In this document: piece by piece, positions 1-8,685 of the stretch
Layout of the letters: the number at the start of each line of letters is the position of its first letter
Numbering within the stretch: the stretch's first letter is position 1
Source of the DNA: Liquorilactobacillus capillatus DSM 19910
GTDB taxonomy: Bacteria > Bacillota > Bacilli > Lactobacillales > Lactobacillaceae
Reading direction: 5' to 3'
Assembly (NCBI RefSeq): GCF_001434915.1
Contig: NZ_AZEF01000020.1
Coordinates: forward strand, 28,566-92,565
DNA length: 64,000 nt
Translations under genes and position numbers: made by a program
Notes under the pieces: generated by a model
Told to the model about the DNA's origin: nothing
The model's database searches: none
The model's input: the letters and a program-made list of their open reading frames with translations, nothing else

Positions 1-310
1 GATAAGCTCTTTTACGCCCAAATAAATCACCAATCAGACCTGCAAAAACAGAACCAAGAAAAAGTCCAAAAAAACCGACCGAAAGAAAAGCTGAATTTAA
101 TGAGAGTGTAGACCAGCCATCTTTCAATAAGTAGCTGCTGACACCACTGGCGAGATAAACATCAATGGCATCAAGAAACATCCCAGCTGAAACTAAAGTG
201 AAGATCTTATAGAATGTTTTTGTCGGTTGGATCTTGTCCATTCTGACATGTAAGCTTTTTTCAATTGTTTGATTAAAATTATTTTGGGAGACAGTGCTAG
301 TATTATCCAT
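1..310 (-). CDS. MFS transporter, N-terminal part (runs off the window)
   Basis: About 103 residues of the amino-terminal end are visible. A hydrophilic leader of roughly 35 residues is followed by two membrane segments and a motif-A-like loop, GDLFGRKR, typical of major facilitator transporters after the second helix. The start ATG lies 15 bases after the leuD stop, with the AAGGAAG binding site directly after that stop, so it reads as the fifth gene of the leu operon. Substrate cannot be told; sugar-porter or metabolite:proton symporter subfamilies are possible. The operon position suggests an organic or keto acid substrate, which is inference only. Confidence 0.8.
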   Translation of the reverse strand, partial: MDNTSTVSQNNFNQTIEKSLHVRMDKIQPTKTFYKIFTLVSAGMFLDAIDVYLASGVSSYLLKDGWSTLSLNSAFLSVGFFGLFLGSVFAGLIGDLFGRKRAY

Positions 311-325
311 TAATGAGTCACTTCC

Positions 326-910
326 TTAGGAAAATGAGGGCAGCGAATCTTCAAATTCAGTGATTTTATCAGAGTAGTTCAAAGTGATATCGATATCATC
401 AGTACCATTGATGAACTTTTGTTTCCAAGTTGAATCAATGGCAAAGTGATATTTTTCATCTTGGCATTCTACAAATTGTTGTGGTAAATTGACCGTTATC
501 GTCTCTTTTGACGAGATAGAAGCCATTTTTTTACGAGCTTCAAGAGGTAGGATGATTGGAAGAACACCATTTTTAGTACAGTTCATAAAAAAAATATCAC
601 TATAACTGCCGGCAATAATAATTTTGAATCCCCAGTCCTTCAAAGCCCATGCAGCATGTTCACGCGAAGAACCACAACCAAAATTTTCACCGCTGATCAA
701 GATTGTTGCACCTTGTCTTTCCGGATGGTTTAAGATGAATTTGGGATCAGGTCGACCGTCATCCAGAAAGCGCCAATCATGAAAGAGATGTTTTCCGTAA
801 CCGATCTTTAAGATATTTTTCAGAAATTGTTTTGGGATGATCTGATCTGTATCGATATTGTTATTCATTAAGGGAATTGTTGTTCCTTCATGTATGGTGA
901 TAGCTTCCAT
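326..910 (-). CDS. leuD: 3-isopropylmalate dehydratase small subunit
   Basis: Small swivel-domain subunit of isopropylmalate isomerase, which with LeuC converts 2- to 3-isopropylmalate in leucine synthesis in the cytoplasm. The 194-residue length is normal for the family. The conserved substrate-loop region FGCGSSREHAAWAL is present near residues 77-90, as is an N-terminal NIDTDQIIPKQFL segment. It directly abuts leuC with no spacer, which fits obligate co-expression of the two subunits. The order leuA-B-C-D is intact. Confidence 0.96.
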   Translation of the reverse strand: MEAITIHEGTTIPLMNNNIDTDQIIPKQFLKNILKIGYGKHLFHDWRFLDDGRPDPKFILNHPERQGATILISGENFGCGSSREHAAWALKDWGFKIIIAGSYSDIFFMNCTKNGVLPIILPLEARKKMASISSKETITVNLPQQFVECQDEKYHFAIDSTWKQKFINGTDDIDITLNYSDKITEFEDSLPSFS

Positions 911-2287
911 TTAAATTACCTCTTTCTGTCTAATATCAATGAAATGTCCGTGAATACCGGCAGCTGCGACCATTGCTGGACTTGCTAAATGTGTGCGGGC
1001 ATCTTTCCCTTGACGTCCTTCAAAGTTTCGATTAGTTGTTGAGGCACAATGAATGCCAGCGGGAATTTTGTCAGGGTTCATGGCCAAACACGCGGAACAG
1101 CCAGGATCACGCCATTCACAGCCAGCTTCTTTGAAAATTTTGTCAAGGCCAAGTTTTTCAGCCTCATTTTTTACGGTTCTTGAACCTGGAACGATCCAGG
1201 CTGTTACGTTTTTAGCGAGATGATGGCCCTTCAAGACACGTGCAGCTTCTTGTAAATCAGCTAAGCGTCCATTAGTACAAGATCCGATAAAGATCCATTG
1301 AATCGGGATCGCACTTGCTGCCATATGAGGTTTAAGATCCATGTAGTCATAGGCACGTTGAAAATTCATGTCTGCAATGTCAGGTAATTTGCTAGAGATA
1401 GGCACAGACATCGAAGGGTTGGTGCCCCAAGAAATATAAGGGGCTAGATTGCTAACATCAAACTCTAAGACTTTGTCATAATCAGCGGGGCTGTCGGTAT
1501 AAAATTGTTGCCAATATTTTATAGCTTCTTCCATTTTTTTAGGGGCATACTTGCGGCCCTTAATGTATTCAAAAGTAGTTTGATCAGGTTTCATCATGCC
1601 CATTTTTGCTCCGCCTTCAATCGCCATATTACAGATAGACATTCGATTTTCCATCGAGAGACGGTCAACGGTGTCTCCATAAAATTCAAGAGCGTAGCCT
1701 GTACCAAAATCAACACCGTAGGTTGCGATCAATGCCATAATAATATCTTTAGCGGAAACTCCAGCTTGTAGTTTGCCATGCAAGTGAATACCCATTGTTT
1801 TTGGCTTTAATTGCCAGATCGACTGAGTAGCTAAGACATGTTCAACTTCTGATGTACCAATTCCAAAAGCAATTGAGCCAAAAGCACCGTGGGTCGCCGT
1901 ATGTGAGTCACCACAGACAACAGTTTGACCGGGTTGGGTCAAGCCTAATTGCGGACCGATAACGTGAACGATGCCTTGATCTGCAGATCCTATTTCTGCC
2001 AAGCGGATCCCAAATTCGTCACAATTTGTTTTGAGTGTTTCAATCTGCTTAAGTGAAATGGTGTCTTGGATATTGAAGATATCCTTAGTAGGAACGTTAT
2101 GATCCATCGTTGCAAAAGTTCTTTCAGGGCGTCGAACGCGACGGTGGTTCACGCGCAACCCTTCAAATGCTTGGGGAGATGTAACCTCGTGAACTAAGTG
2201 CAAGTCAATATAAATCAATTGCGGTTCTCCAGGCTTACCCGTGATAACATGTTTCTCCCAGAGTTTATCAAATAATGTCTTTCCCAT
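911..2287 (-). CDS. leuC: 3-isopropylmalate dehydratase large subunit
   Basis: Aconitase-family [4Fe-4S] subunit of isopropylmalate isomerase. Cluster cysteines are seen in GSCTNGR and in GCSACLAMN near the C terminus, and the [15 protein letters not shown] stretch is typical. An upstream ATG at 2296 overlaps the leuB stop, but the GAAAGG site sits right against it. That site is about 8 bases from the ATG at 2287, which also gives the usual MGKTLFDK amino end, so 2287 is preferred. Length is then 458 residues, normal for LeuC. Translation is probably coupled to leuB. Confidence 0.95.
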   Translation of the reverse strand: MGKTLFDKLWEKHVITGKPGEPQLIYIDLHLVHEVTSPQAFEGLRVNHRRVRRPERTFATMDHNVPTKDIFNIQDTISLKQIETLKTNCDEFGIRLAEIGSADQGIVHVIGPQLGLTQPGQTVVCGDSHTATHGAFGSIAFGIGTSEVEHVLATQSIWQLKPKTMGIHLHGKLQAGVSAKDIIMALIATYGVDFGTGYALEFYGDTVDRLSMENRMSICNMAIEGGAKMGMMKPDQTTFEYIKGRKYAPKKMEEAIKYWQQFYTDSPADYDKVLEFDVSNLAPYISWGTNPSMSVPISSKLPDIADMNFQRAYDYMDLKPHMAASAIPIQWIFIGSCTNGRLADLQEAARVLKGHHLAKNVTAWIVPGSRTVKNEAEKLGLDKIFKEAGCEWRDPGCSACLAMNPDKIPAGIHCASTTNRNFEGRQGKDARTHLASPAMVAAAGIHGHFIDIRQKEVI

Positions 2288-2292
2288 TTTGT

Positions 2293-3342
2293 TCATCCTT
2301 TCAGGTTCTTCACAATATTAGCTGTAACTTCTTGTGTTGTGGCAGTTCCACCCAGATCAGGCGTGATTATTTTGTCTTCAATTGTTTTTTGGACAGCGGC
2401 TGCTATTTTGTCGGCAAGGAGAGTTTCATTAAATGATTCACGCAGCATCATTTCAATGCTTTGAATCATTGAGATTGGATCTGCGATCCCTTTACCAGCG
2501 ATGTCTGGTGCAGATCCGTGAATCGGTTCATAAAGATTGGGGCCATCTGTTCCAGCACTCATGGATGGAATTGTGCCTAAAGATCCTGTCAGAACCGAAG
2601 CTTCGTCACTCAAGATATCACCAAATAGATTAGCAGTGATTATGACATCAAAGGCTGTCGGTTGTGTGATGATTTTCATTGCTGCGGCATCGACATAGTT
2701 GTAATCAACTGTCACTTCAGGATAGCTTTTTTTGAATTCTTCAGTGACTTGACGCCAAAGCTTTGAAGTAGCCAGAACATTTGCTTTATCAACGATAGTG
2801 ACGTGTTTGCGGCGATGCATGCTCATCTCAAAGCCAATTTTTAAAATACGCTTGACTTCCTGTGCAGTGTAAGTCGTTGTATCTAGTGCTTTTTCTTCAT
2901 TTTGCTCGCGCGGTGTTCCAAAATAAATACCGCTGGTCAACTCGCGGACGATAACAAAATCTGTTTCGTTAAGAATCTCTTGTTTCACAGGGGAGAAATG
3001 AGATAGGTTAGGGTCAACTTTAGTTGGGCGAATGTTTGAGAAAAGTCCTAATGCATTCCTGATTTCTAAAAGCCCCTTTTCAGGCCGCTTTTTGGCAGTA
3101 TCCCATTTAGGACCGCCAATCGCACTCAGTAAGATTGCATCTGCTTTTTTGCAACCAGCGATTGTTTGTTGGGGCAAAGGCTCGCTATACTGATCAATAG
3201 CTGCACCACCGAAGGGATAATCAATCGTTTCGTATTGGAAGCTTGAGTCTTTACTTGCCGCATCCAAGACTTTTAAGCCAGCTTCCATTATTTCTGGGCC
3301 AATGTAGTCTCCACGGAGAATTGCAATTACTTTCTTAGACAT
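2293..3342 (-). CDS. leuB: 3-isopropylmalate dehydrogenase
   Basis: NAD-dependent oxidative decarboxylation of 3-isopropylmalate to 2-oxoisocaproate. The 349-residue protein shows the family signatures [16 protein letters not shown] (metal and substrate site) and [15 protein letters not shown] (cofactor site), plus the ELTSGIYFG loop. A GAAAGG site precedes the ATG. The stop lies in the leuC upstream region and only 26 bases separate it from leuA. Confidence 0.96.
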   Translation of the reverse strand: MSKKVIAILRGDYIGPEIMEAGLKVLDAASKDSSFQYETIDYPFGGAAIDQYSEPLPQQTIAGCKKADAILLSAIGGPKWDTAKKRPEKGLLEIRNALGLFSNIRPTKVDPNLSHFSPVKQEILNETDFVIVRELTSGIYFGTPREQNEEKALDTTTYTAQEVKRILKIGFEMSMHRRKHVTIVDKANVLATSKLWRQVTEEFKKSYPEVTVDYNYVDAAAMKIITQPTAFDVIITANLFGDILSDEASVLTGSLGTIPSMSAGTDGPNLYEPIHGSAPDIAGKGIADPISMIQSIEMMLRESFNETLLADKIAAAVQKTIEDKIITPDLGGTATTQEVTANIVKNLKG

Positions 3343-3368
3343 TACTGCACACCTTTCTTGGTAAAAAA

Positions 3369-4529
3369 TTATTGTGCTACTTTACTTTTTTGCATAATTT
3401 TGATCAAATCTTCATCGGAAACCAGCTGTTGATTGTCAGCAACCGACTTAAAAATAGGAAAAATACGCCGCATATCCTCTTTAGAGACCTGATACCCCAT
3501 GTCACTTAATTTAACCGCCACAGCGTGAGACCCAGATAATTTTCCTAACGGAATTGATGCATGATCTATGCCAACAGTTTGTGGTGTCAAAATTTCATAA
3601 GTCGCATGATTTTTTAAAAAACCATCTTGATGAATGCCAGATTCGTGTGAATAGGCATTTGAACCAGTAACAGCTTTATTGCTTGGAATAGGCATTTTAG
3701 TTTTTTCACTGACCATTGTGGCTGTTTTGAATGTCTGCTTAAGATCAATGTTGTTTTCGGCTTTGTAGTAGTCCTTGCGGACATGCATTGCAGCAGCAAC
3801 TTCTTCTAAAGCAGTGTTTCCAGCACGTTCACCAATACCATTGATAGTTCCTTCTATTCTTGTTGCGCCGTGTTGAATAGATGCTAAGGCATTTGCTGTT
3901 GCCATACCTAAGTCATTGTGGCAGTGGACAGAGAAAATAACATCATCGAATTCAGGGATGTTTGCGCGCATATAGTCAAACAAAGCGGCAAATTCGTGGG
4001 GATTAGTGTAACCAGTCGTATCAGGTATGTTGATAACAGTTGCTCCAGCATGTATAGCTGTTCTAATTGCCTTGACTAAGAAATCCCATTCAGTTCTAGT
4101 TGCATCTTCTGGTGAAAATTCAACATTAGTGAAGCTTTTTTTAGCATAGCTGACAAAATGATGAATTGCTTCAAGTACTTCTTCTTGAGTCATATGCAAT
4201 TTTGCTTCGCGGTGGATCGGACTTGTTGCGATGAAAACATGTATTTGCCCTGTAGGAGCATCCTTTAAGGCAGCTGTAACTGCATCAATATCTTTTTTTA
4301 CACAACGTGCCAAGCCGATAACATTTGTTTTGGTAATTTCTTTACCAATACGTTCAACTGCTTCAAAGTCATTTTTAGAAGCAACGGGGAAACCTGCTTC
4401 GATTACATCGACGCCCCAACTTTCAAATTGCTGAGCCAATTCGATTTTGTCTTCAATTGAAAAGTTAACACCAATAGTTTGTTCACCATCTCGTAATGTA
4501 GTATCGAAAAATTGAATTTTTTTTGTCAT
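3369..4529 (-). CDS. leuA: 2-isopropylmalate synthase, short form without the regulatory domain
   Basis: Condenses acetyl-CoA with 2-oxoisovalerate, the committed step of leucine synthesis. The catalytic TIM barrel is complete, with [10 protein letters not shown] at residues 9-18 and the metal-binding [14 protein letters not shown] segment near residue 203. At 386 residues it ends where most bacterial LeuA proteins (about 510 residues) begin the C-terminal allosteric domain that binds leucine. Only 26 bases separate it from leuB, so this is not a frameshift with the rest left behind. It is probably insensitive to leucine, leaving control to the attenuator upstream. A homocitrate or citramalate synthase is an alternative, but the operon argues for LeuA. 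Confidence 0.92.
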   Translation of the reverse strand: MTKKIQFFDTTLRDGEQTIGVNFSIEDKIELAQQFESWGVDVIEAGFPVASKNDFEAVERIGKEITKTNVIGLARCVKKDIDAVTAALKDAPTGQIHVFIATSPIHREAKLHMTQEEVLEAIHHFVSYAKKSFTNVEFSPEDATRTEWDFLVKAIRTAIHAGATVINIPDTTGYTNPHEFAALFDYMRANIPEFDDVIFSVHCHNDLGMATANALASIQHGATRIEGTINGIGERAGNTALEEVAAAMHVRKDYYKAENNIDLKQTFKTATMVSEKTKMPIPSNKAVTGSNAYSHESGIHQDGFLKNHATYEILTPQTVGIDHASIPLGKLSGSHAVAVKLSDMGYQVSKEDMRRIFPIFKSVADNQQLVSDEDLIKIMQKSKVAQ

Positions 4530-4569
4530 AAAATAACCTCCCAGTAAGTTGTATGTGATGTTTGAATAT

Positions 4570-4760
4570 AAAAAAGCGCCTCATTCATTAAGAATGAGAC
4601 GCTAACCATTTTTTGGTTCGAGCCCCATTCCCGTAACGCTAAACAGGACTCGACATTTTTTGTCAGAGTCCTCCGTTATAGTAGTAGGGCGAATTCAATT
4701 GTTGTAGTTGTATTGTATTCGTAAACCATCTCGAGGACTCCTTTCTTTATTTGATTACCA
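4570..4760 (-). promoter_or_regulatory. leu operon attenuator leader (Leu/Phe-leader type)
   Basis: The leader lies between the leu promoter and leuA. A terminator stem (4576-4586 with 4592-4602) is followed in the minus direction by a U-run. A competing antiterminator can form because 4622-4630 pairs with the 5' arm of the terminator (4592-4600) over nine positions including G-U pairs. A further hairpin (4646-4651 with 4666-4671, extended inward) follows the leader-peptide stop codon. The peptide coded at 4676-4729 ends in three Leu codons. This is classic ribosome-stalling attenuation and resembles the Leu/Phe leader RNAs described in lactic acid bacteria. Confidence 0.85.
4676..4729 (-). 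CDS. leu leader peptide (17 residues)
   Basis: Short reading frame MVYEYNTTTTIEFALLL, with an AAAGGAG binding site eight bases before the ATG. The last three sense codons are all CTA for leucine, directly before the stop. It sits between the leu promoter and the attenuator hairpins, so a ribosome short of charged tRNA-Leu would stall at its end and favour the antiterminator. No function beyond this sensing role is expected. Confidence 0.85.
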   Translation of the reverse strand: MVYEYNTTTTIEFALLL

Positions 4761-4788
4761 ATCTAACTTATTTTTAATTCCATGTCAA
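4760..4788 (-). promoter_or_regulatory. Promoter of the leu operon
   Basis: A perfect TTGACA -35 box (4783-4788) and a TAGATT -10 box (4760-4765) are separated by 17 bases, reading toward the leader peptide. The transcript would start about 20 bases before the leader-peptide ATG. Confidence 0.8.
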
Positions 4789-4898
4789 TCATTTTTTTAG
4801 AATTATTTCATTTTTGACCATTATTATTATTTTAATAATTAAAATTAACGTTTTTCAAAGCTGGTTAAGTATAAAAAACTTAAATACGCTTTTAAATA

Positions 4899-5029
4899 TT
4901 TACAAACGCTTACAAAGATGATAGAATTTATTAAGAAATATTTCTTTGATCTCCGTGTTGAAGTATACAAGAACGAGTCTTTTTACTTGTATACTTGGTA
5001 TAGTCCATTTACAATAGGGCTATACCATT
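4899..5029 (+). promoter_or_regulatory. nagB upstream control region: NagR/DasR-like operators, inverted repeat, possible cre
   Basis: Two sites carry the TGGTATAG core seen in operators of GntR/HutC regulators of amino-sugar use: 4995-5009 on the plus strand and 5013-5029 on the minus strand. They are arranged head to head just before the binding site of nagB. Upstream is a perfect 9-base inverted repeat (GTATACAAG 4963-4971 with CTTGTATAC 4986-4994). A partial match to a catabolite-response element lies near 4900-4917. Repression relieved by glucosamine-6-phosphate is the likely mode, by analogy. Confidence 0.55.
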
Positions 5030-5044
5030 AAATGGAGGCACAAT

Positions 5045-5758
5045 ATGATGAAAATTATTATTGTTAAGGATGAGAAACAGGGCGGACAAACCGCCTACAC
5101 ATTTTTTGAAAATGAACTAGCTAAGAAGTCTAATGTGGCTTTTGGATTAGCGACAGGAAGTACGCCGCTTAGTACTTATAGAGCAATCGTAGCTAGTGAT
5201 TTGGATTTTTCTAACAGTGTATCTGTTAATCTGGATGAATATGTTGGTCTAGCTACAGACCACCCGCAAAGCTATAACTACTATATGCAGAAGAATTTAT
5301 TCCAGTTTAAGCCGTTTAAACATTCATACTTACCCAATGGACAAGCTGTAGATGAACAGAGTGAGATTGCACGTTATGATGCGCTTCTTGCCGAACATCC
5401 ACTTGATCTTCAGTTGTTGGGAATAGGTCGGAATGGTCATATTGGTTTTAATGAACCTGGGACATCATTTACTTTAAAAACGCATAAAGTAGAACTTATG
5501 GCATCAACGATTGATGCTAACGCTCGCTTCTTTAAGAATAAAGATGAAGTTCCACGCTATGCTTATTCAATGGGGATAGGTTCAATCTTGAAGTCTAAGA
5601 AGATTATTTTAGAAGCTTTTGGAGCGGCTAAAGCACAAGCTGTGAAAGATATGCTTGAAGGACCAGTTTCAGAACAGTGTCCGGCTAGTGTCTTGCAGAA
5701 GCATCCTGATGTAACAGTTATTTTAGATGAAGCAGCAGCAGAAAAATTAAATAAGTGA
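5045..5758 (+). CDS. nagB: Glucosamine-6-phosphate deaminase
   Basis: Converts glucosamine-6-phosphate to fructose-6-phosphate and ammonia, linking amino-sugar use to glycolysis. At 237 residues it belongs to the short Gram-positive NagB form. The phosphate-binding [11 protein letters not shown] (about residue 36), NLDEYVGL and the catalytic [14 protein letters not shown] loop (about residue 128) are all present. The ATG at 5045 and the next codon, also ATG, both fit the GGAGG site. It is monocistronic and carries paired operator-like sites in front, so it appears to be individually induced. Confidence 0.95.
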   Translation: MMKIIIVKDEKQGGQTAYTFFENELAKKSNVAFGLATGSTPLSTYRAIVASDLDFSNSVSVNLDEYVGLATDHPQSYNYYMQKNLFQFKPFKHSYLPNGQAVDEQSEIARYDALLAEHPLDLQLLGIGRNGHIGFNEPGTSFTLKTHKVELMASTIDANARFFKNKDEVPRYAYSMGIGSILKSKKIILEAFGAAKAQAVKDMLEGPVSEQCPASVLQKHPDVTVILDEAAAEKLNK

Positions 5759-5786
5759 CTAACTAGATGAAAATCTAATAAATCTT

Positions 5787-5901
5787 TAATATGGGCTAAA
5801 AGCCAGTAGCTTGTGTTCGAACAAAAAATAAAAGGAATAATGCATTCTCCAAACCCCTTTGAACGTTCAAGCATAAGTATACTGCCTTTTGGCCCATATT
5901 A
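5787..5901. repeat. Long imperfect hairpin (115 nt) between convergent genes
   Basis: The outer arms (TAATATGGGC at the left, GCCCATATTA at the right) continue inward as a 22-base inverted repeat with two mismatches. Inside, GCTTG..GTTC pairs with GAAC..CAAGC, and a small GAAT/ATTC hairpin lies in the middle. There is no U-run at either end beyond AT-rich flanks. It separates nagB (plus) from the LysR gene (minus). It may act as a two-way terminator, a structured RNA, or a small mobile repeat. Confidence 0.6.
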
Positions 5902-5915
5902 TTAATTAATTAATT

Positions 5916-6812
5916 TTAGGAAAGCGGAAAAGTACTCAATGTTTGGGTTAGAGTTTTAATAATTTTTTTCTGGGTTGGAGATAATAGCTGTGACTGCCGA
6001 AAAACCAGTGAAATCAGAAATTCAGGTTGAAAAGGGTCAGTTAGTTCCAAGCTGATTAAATTATCCTGTGGAATAATAGCTGTCTCAGTTAGAAAACTAA
6101 TTCCAATATTTTCATGAACCATTTTTTTAAGTAAGGTGATGTCCCCTGTTTTATAGATAATCTTGGGATCAATGGATGAAACTTTATTTAATGCTCCAAA
6201 GGCGGTCGGATGAACGAAATCTTCGGTCTGCATAATGAATTTTTCGTCACGGAGGTCCTGCAACGAGATCTTTTGAAAAGAAGCCAAGTGAGACTGAGGA
6301 CTGACGATTATTTTAAAGTGATGTTTAGCTAAAAGAGTCGCACTTAAGGCAGTATTGTTGAGTGAATGAGTGGAACCAAGCAGGGCGAGGTCAAGTTTGC
6401 CACTCTCAAGAGCTGCTAACAATTCACCAGATCCTGTTTCAGTCACGGACAGCTGAGTGAGTAAGTCGACTTGTGCTAGTCGAGAAGCTGCTCGGGGGAA
6501 AAAGTAATTACCGATAATTGGTGGTAAACCAAAACGGATCTGCTCTTTGTGCAAAGCGATCATATCAAAATTAGTTAAGGTAACCTCATTCAAGATACGG
6601 TTAGCATGTTTTAAAAGCTGTTCACCACTGGCTGTGATCAAGAGTGATTGATGAGACTGGTCGCGCTGGATCAAGGTTGTTTCAAATTCATCTTCTAGAC
6701 GTTTAATAGCCATTGTAATTGTCGGTTGACTGACGGAAAAATAATCTGCAACGGCGGTGAAGTTTTTTAATGATACTAATTTAGAAAAGTAGGTTAAATC
6801 GTGAATCTTCAT
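5916..6812 (-). CDS. mleR: LysR-family regulator of the malolactic genes
   Basis: A 298-residue LysR-type transcription factor with an N-terminal winged helix-turn-helix (YFSKLVSLKNFTAVADYFSV onward, residues 6-60) and a C-terminal periplasmic-binding-like effector domain. The open frame extends to 6878, but the AGGAGG site selects the ATG at 6812; the upstream residues are translated regulatory DNA. It is transcribed divergently from mleS-mleP, the usual arrangement for a LysR activator of malolactic fermentation, so malate is the likely inducer. The name rests on context more than on specific residues. Confidence 0.82.
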   Translation of the reverse strand: MKIHDLTYFSKLVSLKNFTAVADYFSVSQPTITMAIKRLEDEFETTLIQRDQSHQSLLITASGEQLLKHANRILNEVTLTNFDMIALHKEQIRFGLPPIIGNYFFPRAASRLAQVDLLTQLSVTETGSGELLAALESGKLDLALLGSTHSLNNTALSATLLAKHHFKIIVSPQSHLASFQKISLQDLRDEKFIMQTEDFVHPTAFGALNKVSSIDPKIIYKTGDITLLKKMVHENIGISFLTETAIIPQDNLISLELTDPFQPEFLISLVFRQSQLLSPTQKKIIKTLTQTLSTFPLS

Positions 6813-6860
6813 AGAGTTCCTCCTGAGGGCAGTGAGAATAAATGATACTAAAATAAAGAT

Positions 6861-6896
6861 GCATACCGGAAAAATCAAGTCCGGTATGCTTTTTTT
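6861..6896 (+). terminator. Terminator-like perfect hairpin in the mleR-mleS divergent region
   Basis: Ten-base perfect arms (6861-6870 and 6880-6889) are followed on the plus strand by seven T residues. It stands upstream of both start codons, between mleR and the mleS promoter, so it would end plus-strand transcripts running antisense through mleR before they reach mleS. It could instead be a regulator operator. Confidence 0.6.
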
Positions 6897-6914
6897 GTTG
6901 CTTAAATAATTAGC

Positions 6915-6984
6915 TGATAACTCATATAAATTTATTTTATCATAACTACTGAATTTGACTATAGTTTTTCAAGGATGCTATGCT
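6915..6984 (+). promoter_or_regulatory. mleS promoter and candidate MleR operator
   Basis: TTGACT (6955-6960) and TATGCT (6979-6984) with an 18-base spacer form a plausible promoter. Upstream, TGATAA (6915-6920) and TTATCA (6937-6942) form an inverted repeat around a palindromic ATAAATTTAT core (6926-6935), a suitable place for a LysR-type activator just ahead of the -35 box. Confidence 0.5.
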
Positions 6985-7025
6985 TTCCCGGCAATTACTT
7001 AAGCAAAGAGAAGGAGATTTTTTTG

Positions 7026-8669
7026 ATGGAAGAAAAAGCACAACAGGTTTTAAATAATCCATTTCTAAATAAGGGAACAGCTTTTACCCAAGAGGAACGA
7101 CAACAGTTAGGTTTAGTTGGACTATTGCCACCACATGTTCAAACACTTGATGAACAAGTTAAGCAAAATTATGCACAATATTTGAGTAAACCATCAATGT
7201 TAGCCAAACGTCAGTTCTTAATGACGATTTTTAATGAGAATCGTATTTTATTTTATAAACTTTTTAGTCAGCATATTGCTGAATTTATGCCGGTTGTATA
7301 TGACCCAACAATTGCTGATACGATTGAAAATTACAGTGCACTTTTTGTTGATCCGCAAAACGCGGCTTTTCTATCAATTGACGATCCAACATCAGTAGCT
7401 GAAACTTTAAAGAATGCAGCTGGTGGACGGAAAATCAAACTGATCGTTGTAACAGATGCTGAGGGCATTCTGGGAATTGGTGATTGGGGAACACAAGGTG
7501 TTGATATTTCAGTCGGTAAATTAATGGTTTATACAGCAGCAGCGGGTATTGATCCCAGTTCCGTTTTACCGGTCGTTTTAGATGTTGGAACTAACCGTCA
7601 GAGCTTGTTGGATGACCCATTATATTTAGGGAACCAACATAAACGAGTTCAAGGTGATAAATACTACGCTTTTGTTGATCAGTTTGTTCAAACAGCTGAA
7701 GAACTTTTTCCAGATTTATATTTACATTTTGAGGATTTTGGTCGTAGCAATGCAGCCAATCTTTTGAACAAGTATAAGGAAAAGTTTGTAACCTTTAATG
7801 ATGATATTCAAGGAACAGGGATTATTGTTCTAGCAGGTTTGTTGGGCGCCTTAAATATTTCCGGTGAAGACTTTACTGATCAAGTCTATATGAGCTTTGG
7901 TGCAGGAACAGCTGGAGCAGGAATTACTCAACGAATATATGAGGAAATGTTGCAACAGGGTTTATCTGAAGAAGAAGCACGCAAGCATTTTTATATGGTC
8001 GATAAGCAAGGCTTATTATTTGATGATGACCCAACTTTAACACCAGAGCAAAAGCCTTTTGCGCGTAAACGGGCTGAATTTGCACATACAGATAAATTAA
8101 CGACCTTAGCTGCAGCAGTTAAAGCAGTTCACCCAACGATTTTGGTTGGAACTTCAACACAACCAGGAACTTTCACAGAAGAGGTTGTTAAGGAAATGGC
8201 GGCACATACTGAGCGGCCGATTATTTTCCCACTGTCTAATCCAACTAAGCTGGCAGAAGCTACGGCGGAGGATTTGTTGAAATGGACTGCTGGTAAAGCT
8301 TTAGTTGCTACCGGAATACCGGCTGAACCGGTAGAACTGGATGGTGTGACGTATGAGATAGGTCAGGCCAATAATGCACTTGTTTATCCAGGGCTAGGTT
8401 TAGGAACAATAGCGGCAGCAGCCCGTGTTTTGAATGATGAAATGATCAGCAAGGCAGCGCATTCCTTAGGGGGAATCGTTGATGCAACTCAACCTGGGGC
8501 AGCTGTATTACCACCAGTAACTAAGCTAGATGTTTTTTCTGAGACAGTAGCTGAAGCAGTTGCTCAAAGTGCTGTGGATCAAAACTTGAACAAAAAAGAA
8601 ATTAAGGATGTTAAGGCAGCTGTTACAGCCTTGAAGTGGATTCCTGAATATAATTCATTAACAGACTAA
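7026..8669 (+). CDS. mleS: Malolactic enzyme
   Basis: NAD- and Mn-dependent decarboxylation of L-malate directly to L-lactate and CO2. The 547-residue protein has the malic-enzyme fold: the [15 protein letters not shown] substrate region (about residues 139-153), the [10 protein letters not shown] metal site, and a [11 protein letters not shown] nucleotide fold. Malolactic and malic enzymes are close relatives. The adjoining malate permease, the LysR gene and a family-typical length favour the malolactic form. The open frame extends to 6975, but the AAGGAG site precedes the ATG at 7026. Confidence 0.88.
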   Translation: MEEKAQQVLNNPFLNKGTAFTQEERQQLGLVGLLPPHVQTLDEQVKQNYAQYLSKPSMLAKRQFLMTIFNENRILFYKLFSQHIAEFMPVVYDPTIADTIENYSALFVDPQNAAFLSIDDPTSVAETLKNAAGGRKIKLIVVTDAEGILGIGDWGTQGVDISVGKLMVYTAAAGIDPSSVLPVVLDVGTNRQSLLDDPLYLGNQHKRVQGDKYYAFVDQFVQTAEELFPDLYLHFEDFGRSNAANLLNKYKEKFVTFNDDIQGTGIIVLAGLLGALNISGEDFTDQVYMSFGAGTAGAGITQRIYEEMLQQGLSEEEARKHFYMVDKQGLLFDDDPTLTPEQKPFARKRAEFAHTDKLTTLAAAVKAVHPTILVGTSTQPGTFTEEVVKEMAAHTERPIIFPLSNPTKLAEATAEDLLKWTAGKALVATGIPAEPVELDGVTYEIGQANNALVYPGLGLGTIAAAARVLNDEMISKAAHSLGGIVDATQPGAAVLPPVTKLDVFSETVAEAVAQSAVDQNLNKKEIKDVKAAVTALKWIPEYNSLTD

Positions 8670-8685
8670 GGGGAGCGTGTTTATT

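Noticed and set aside
4899..4917. Confident catabolite-response element before nagB
   Set aside because: It deviates from the consensus at two or more positions, so it is mentioned only as possible within the control region.
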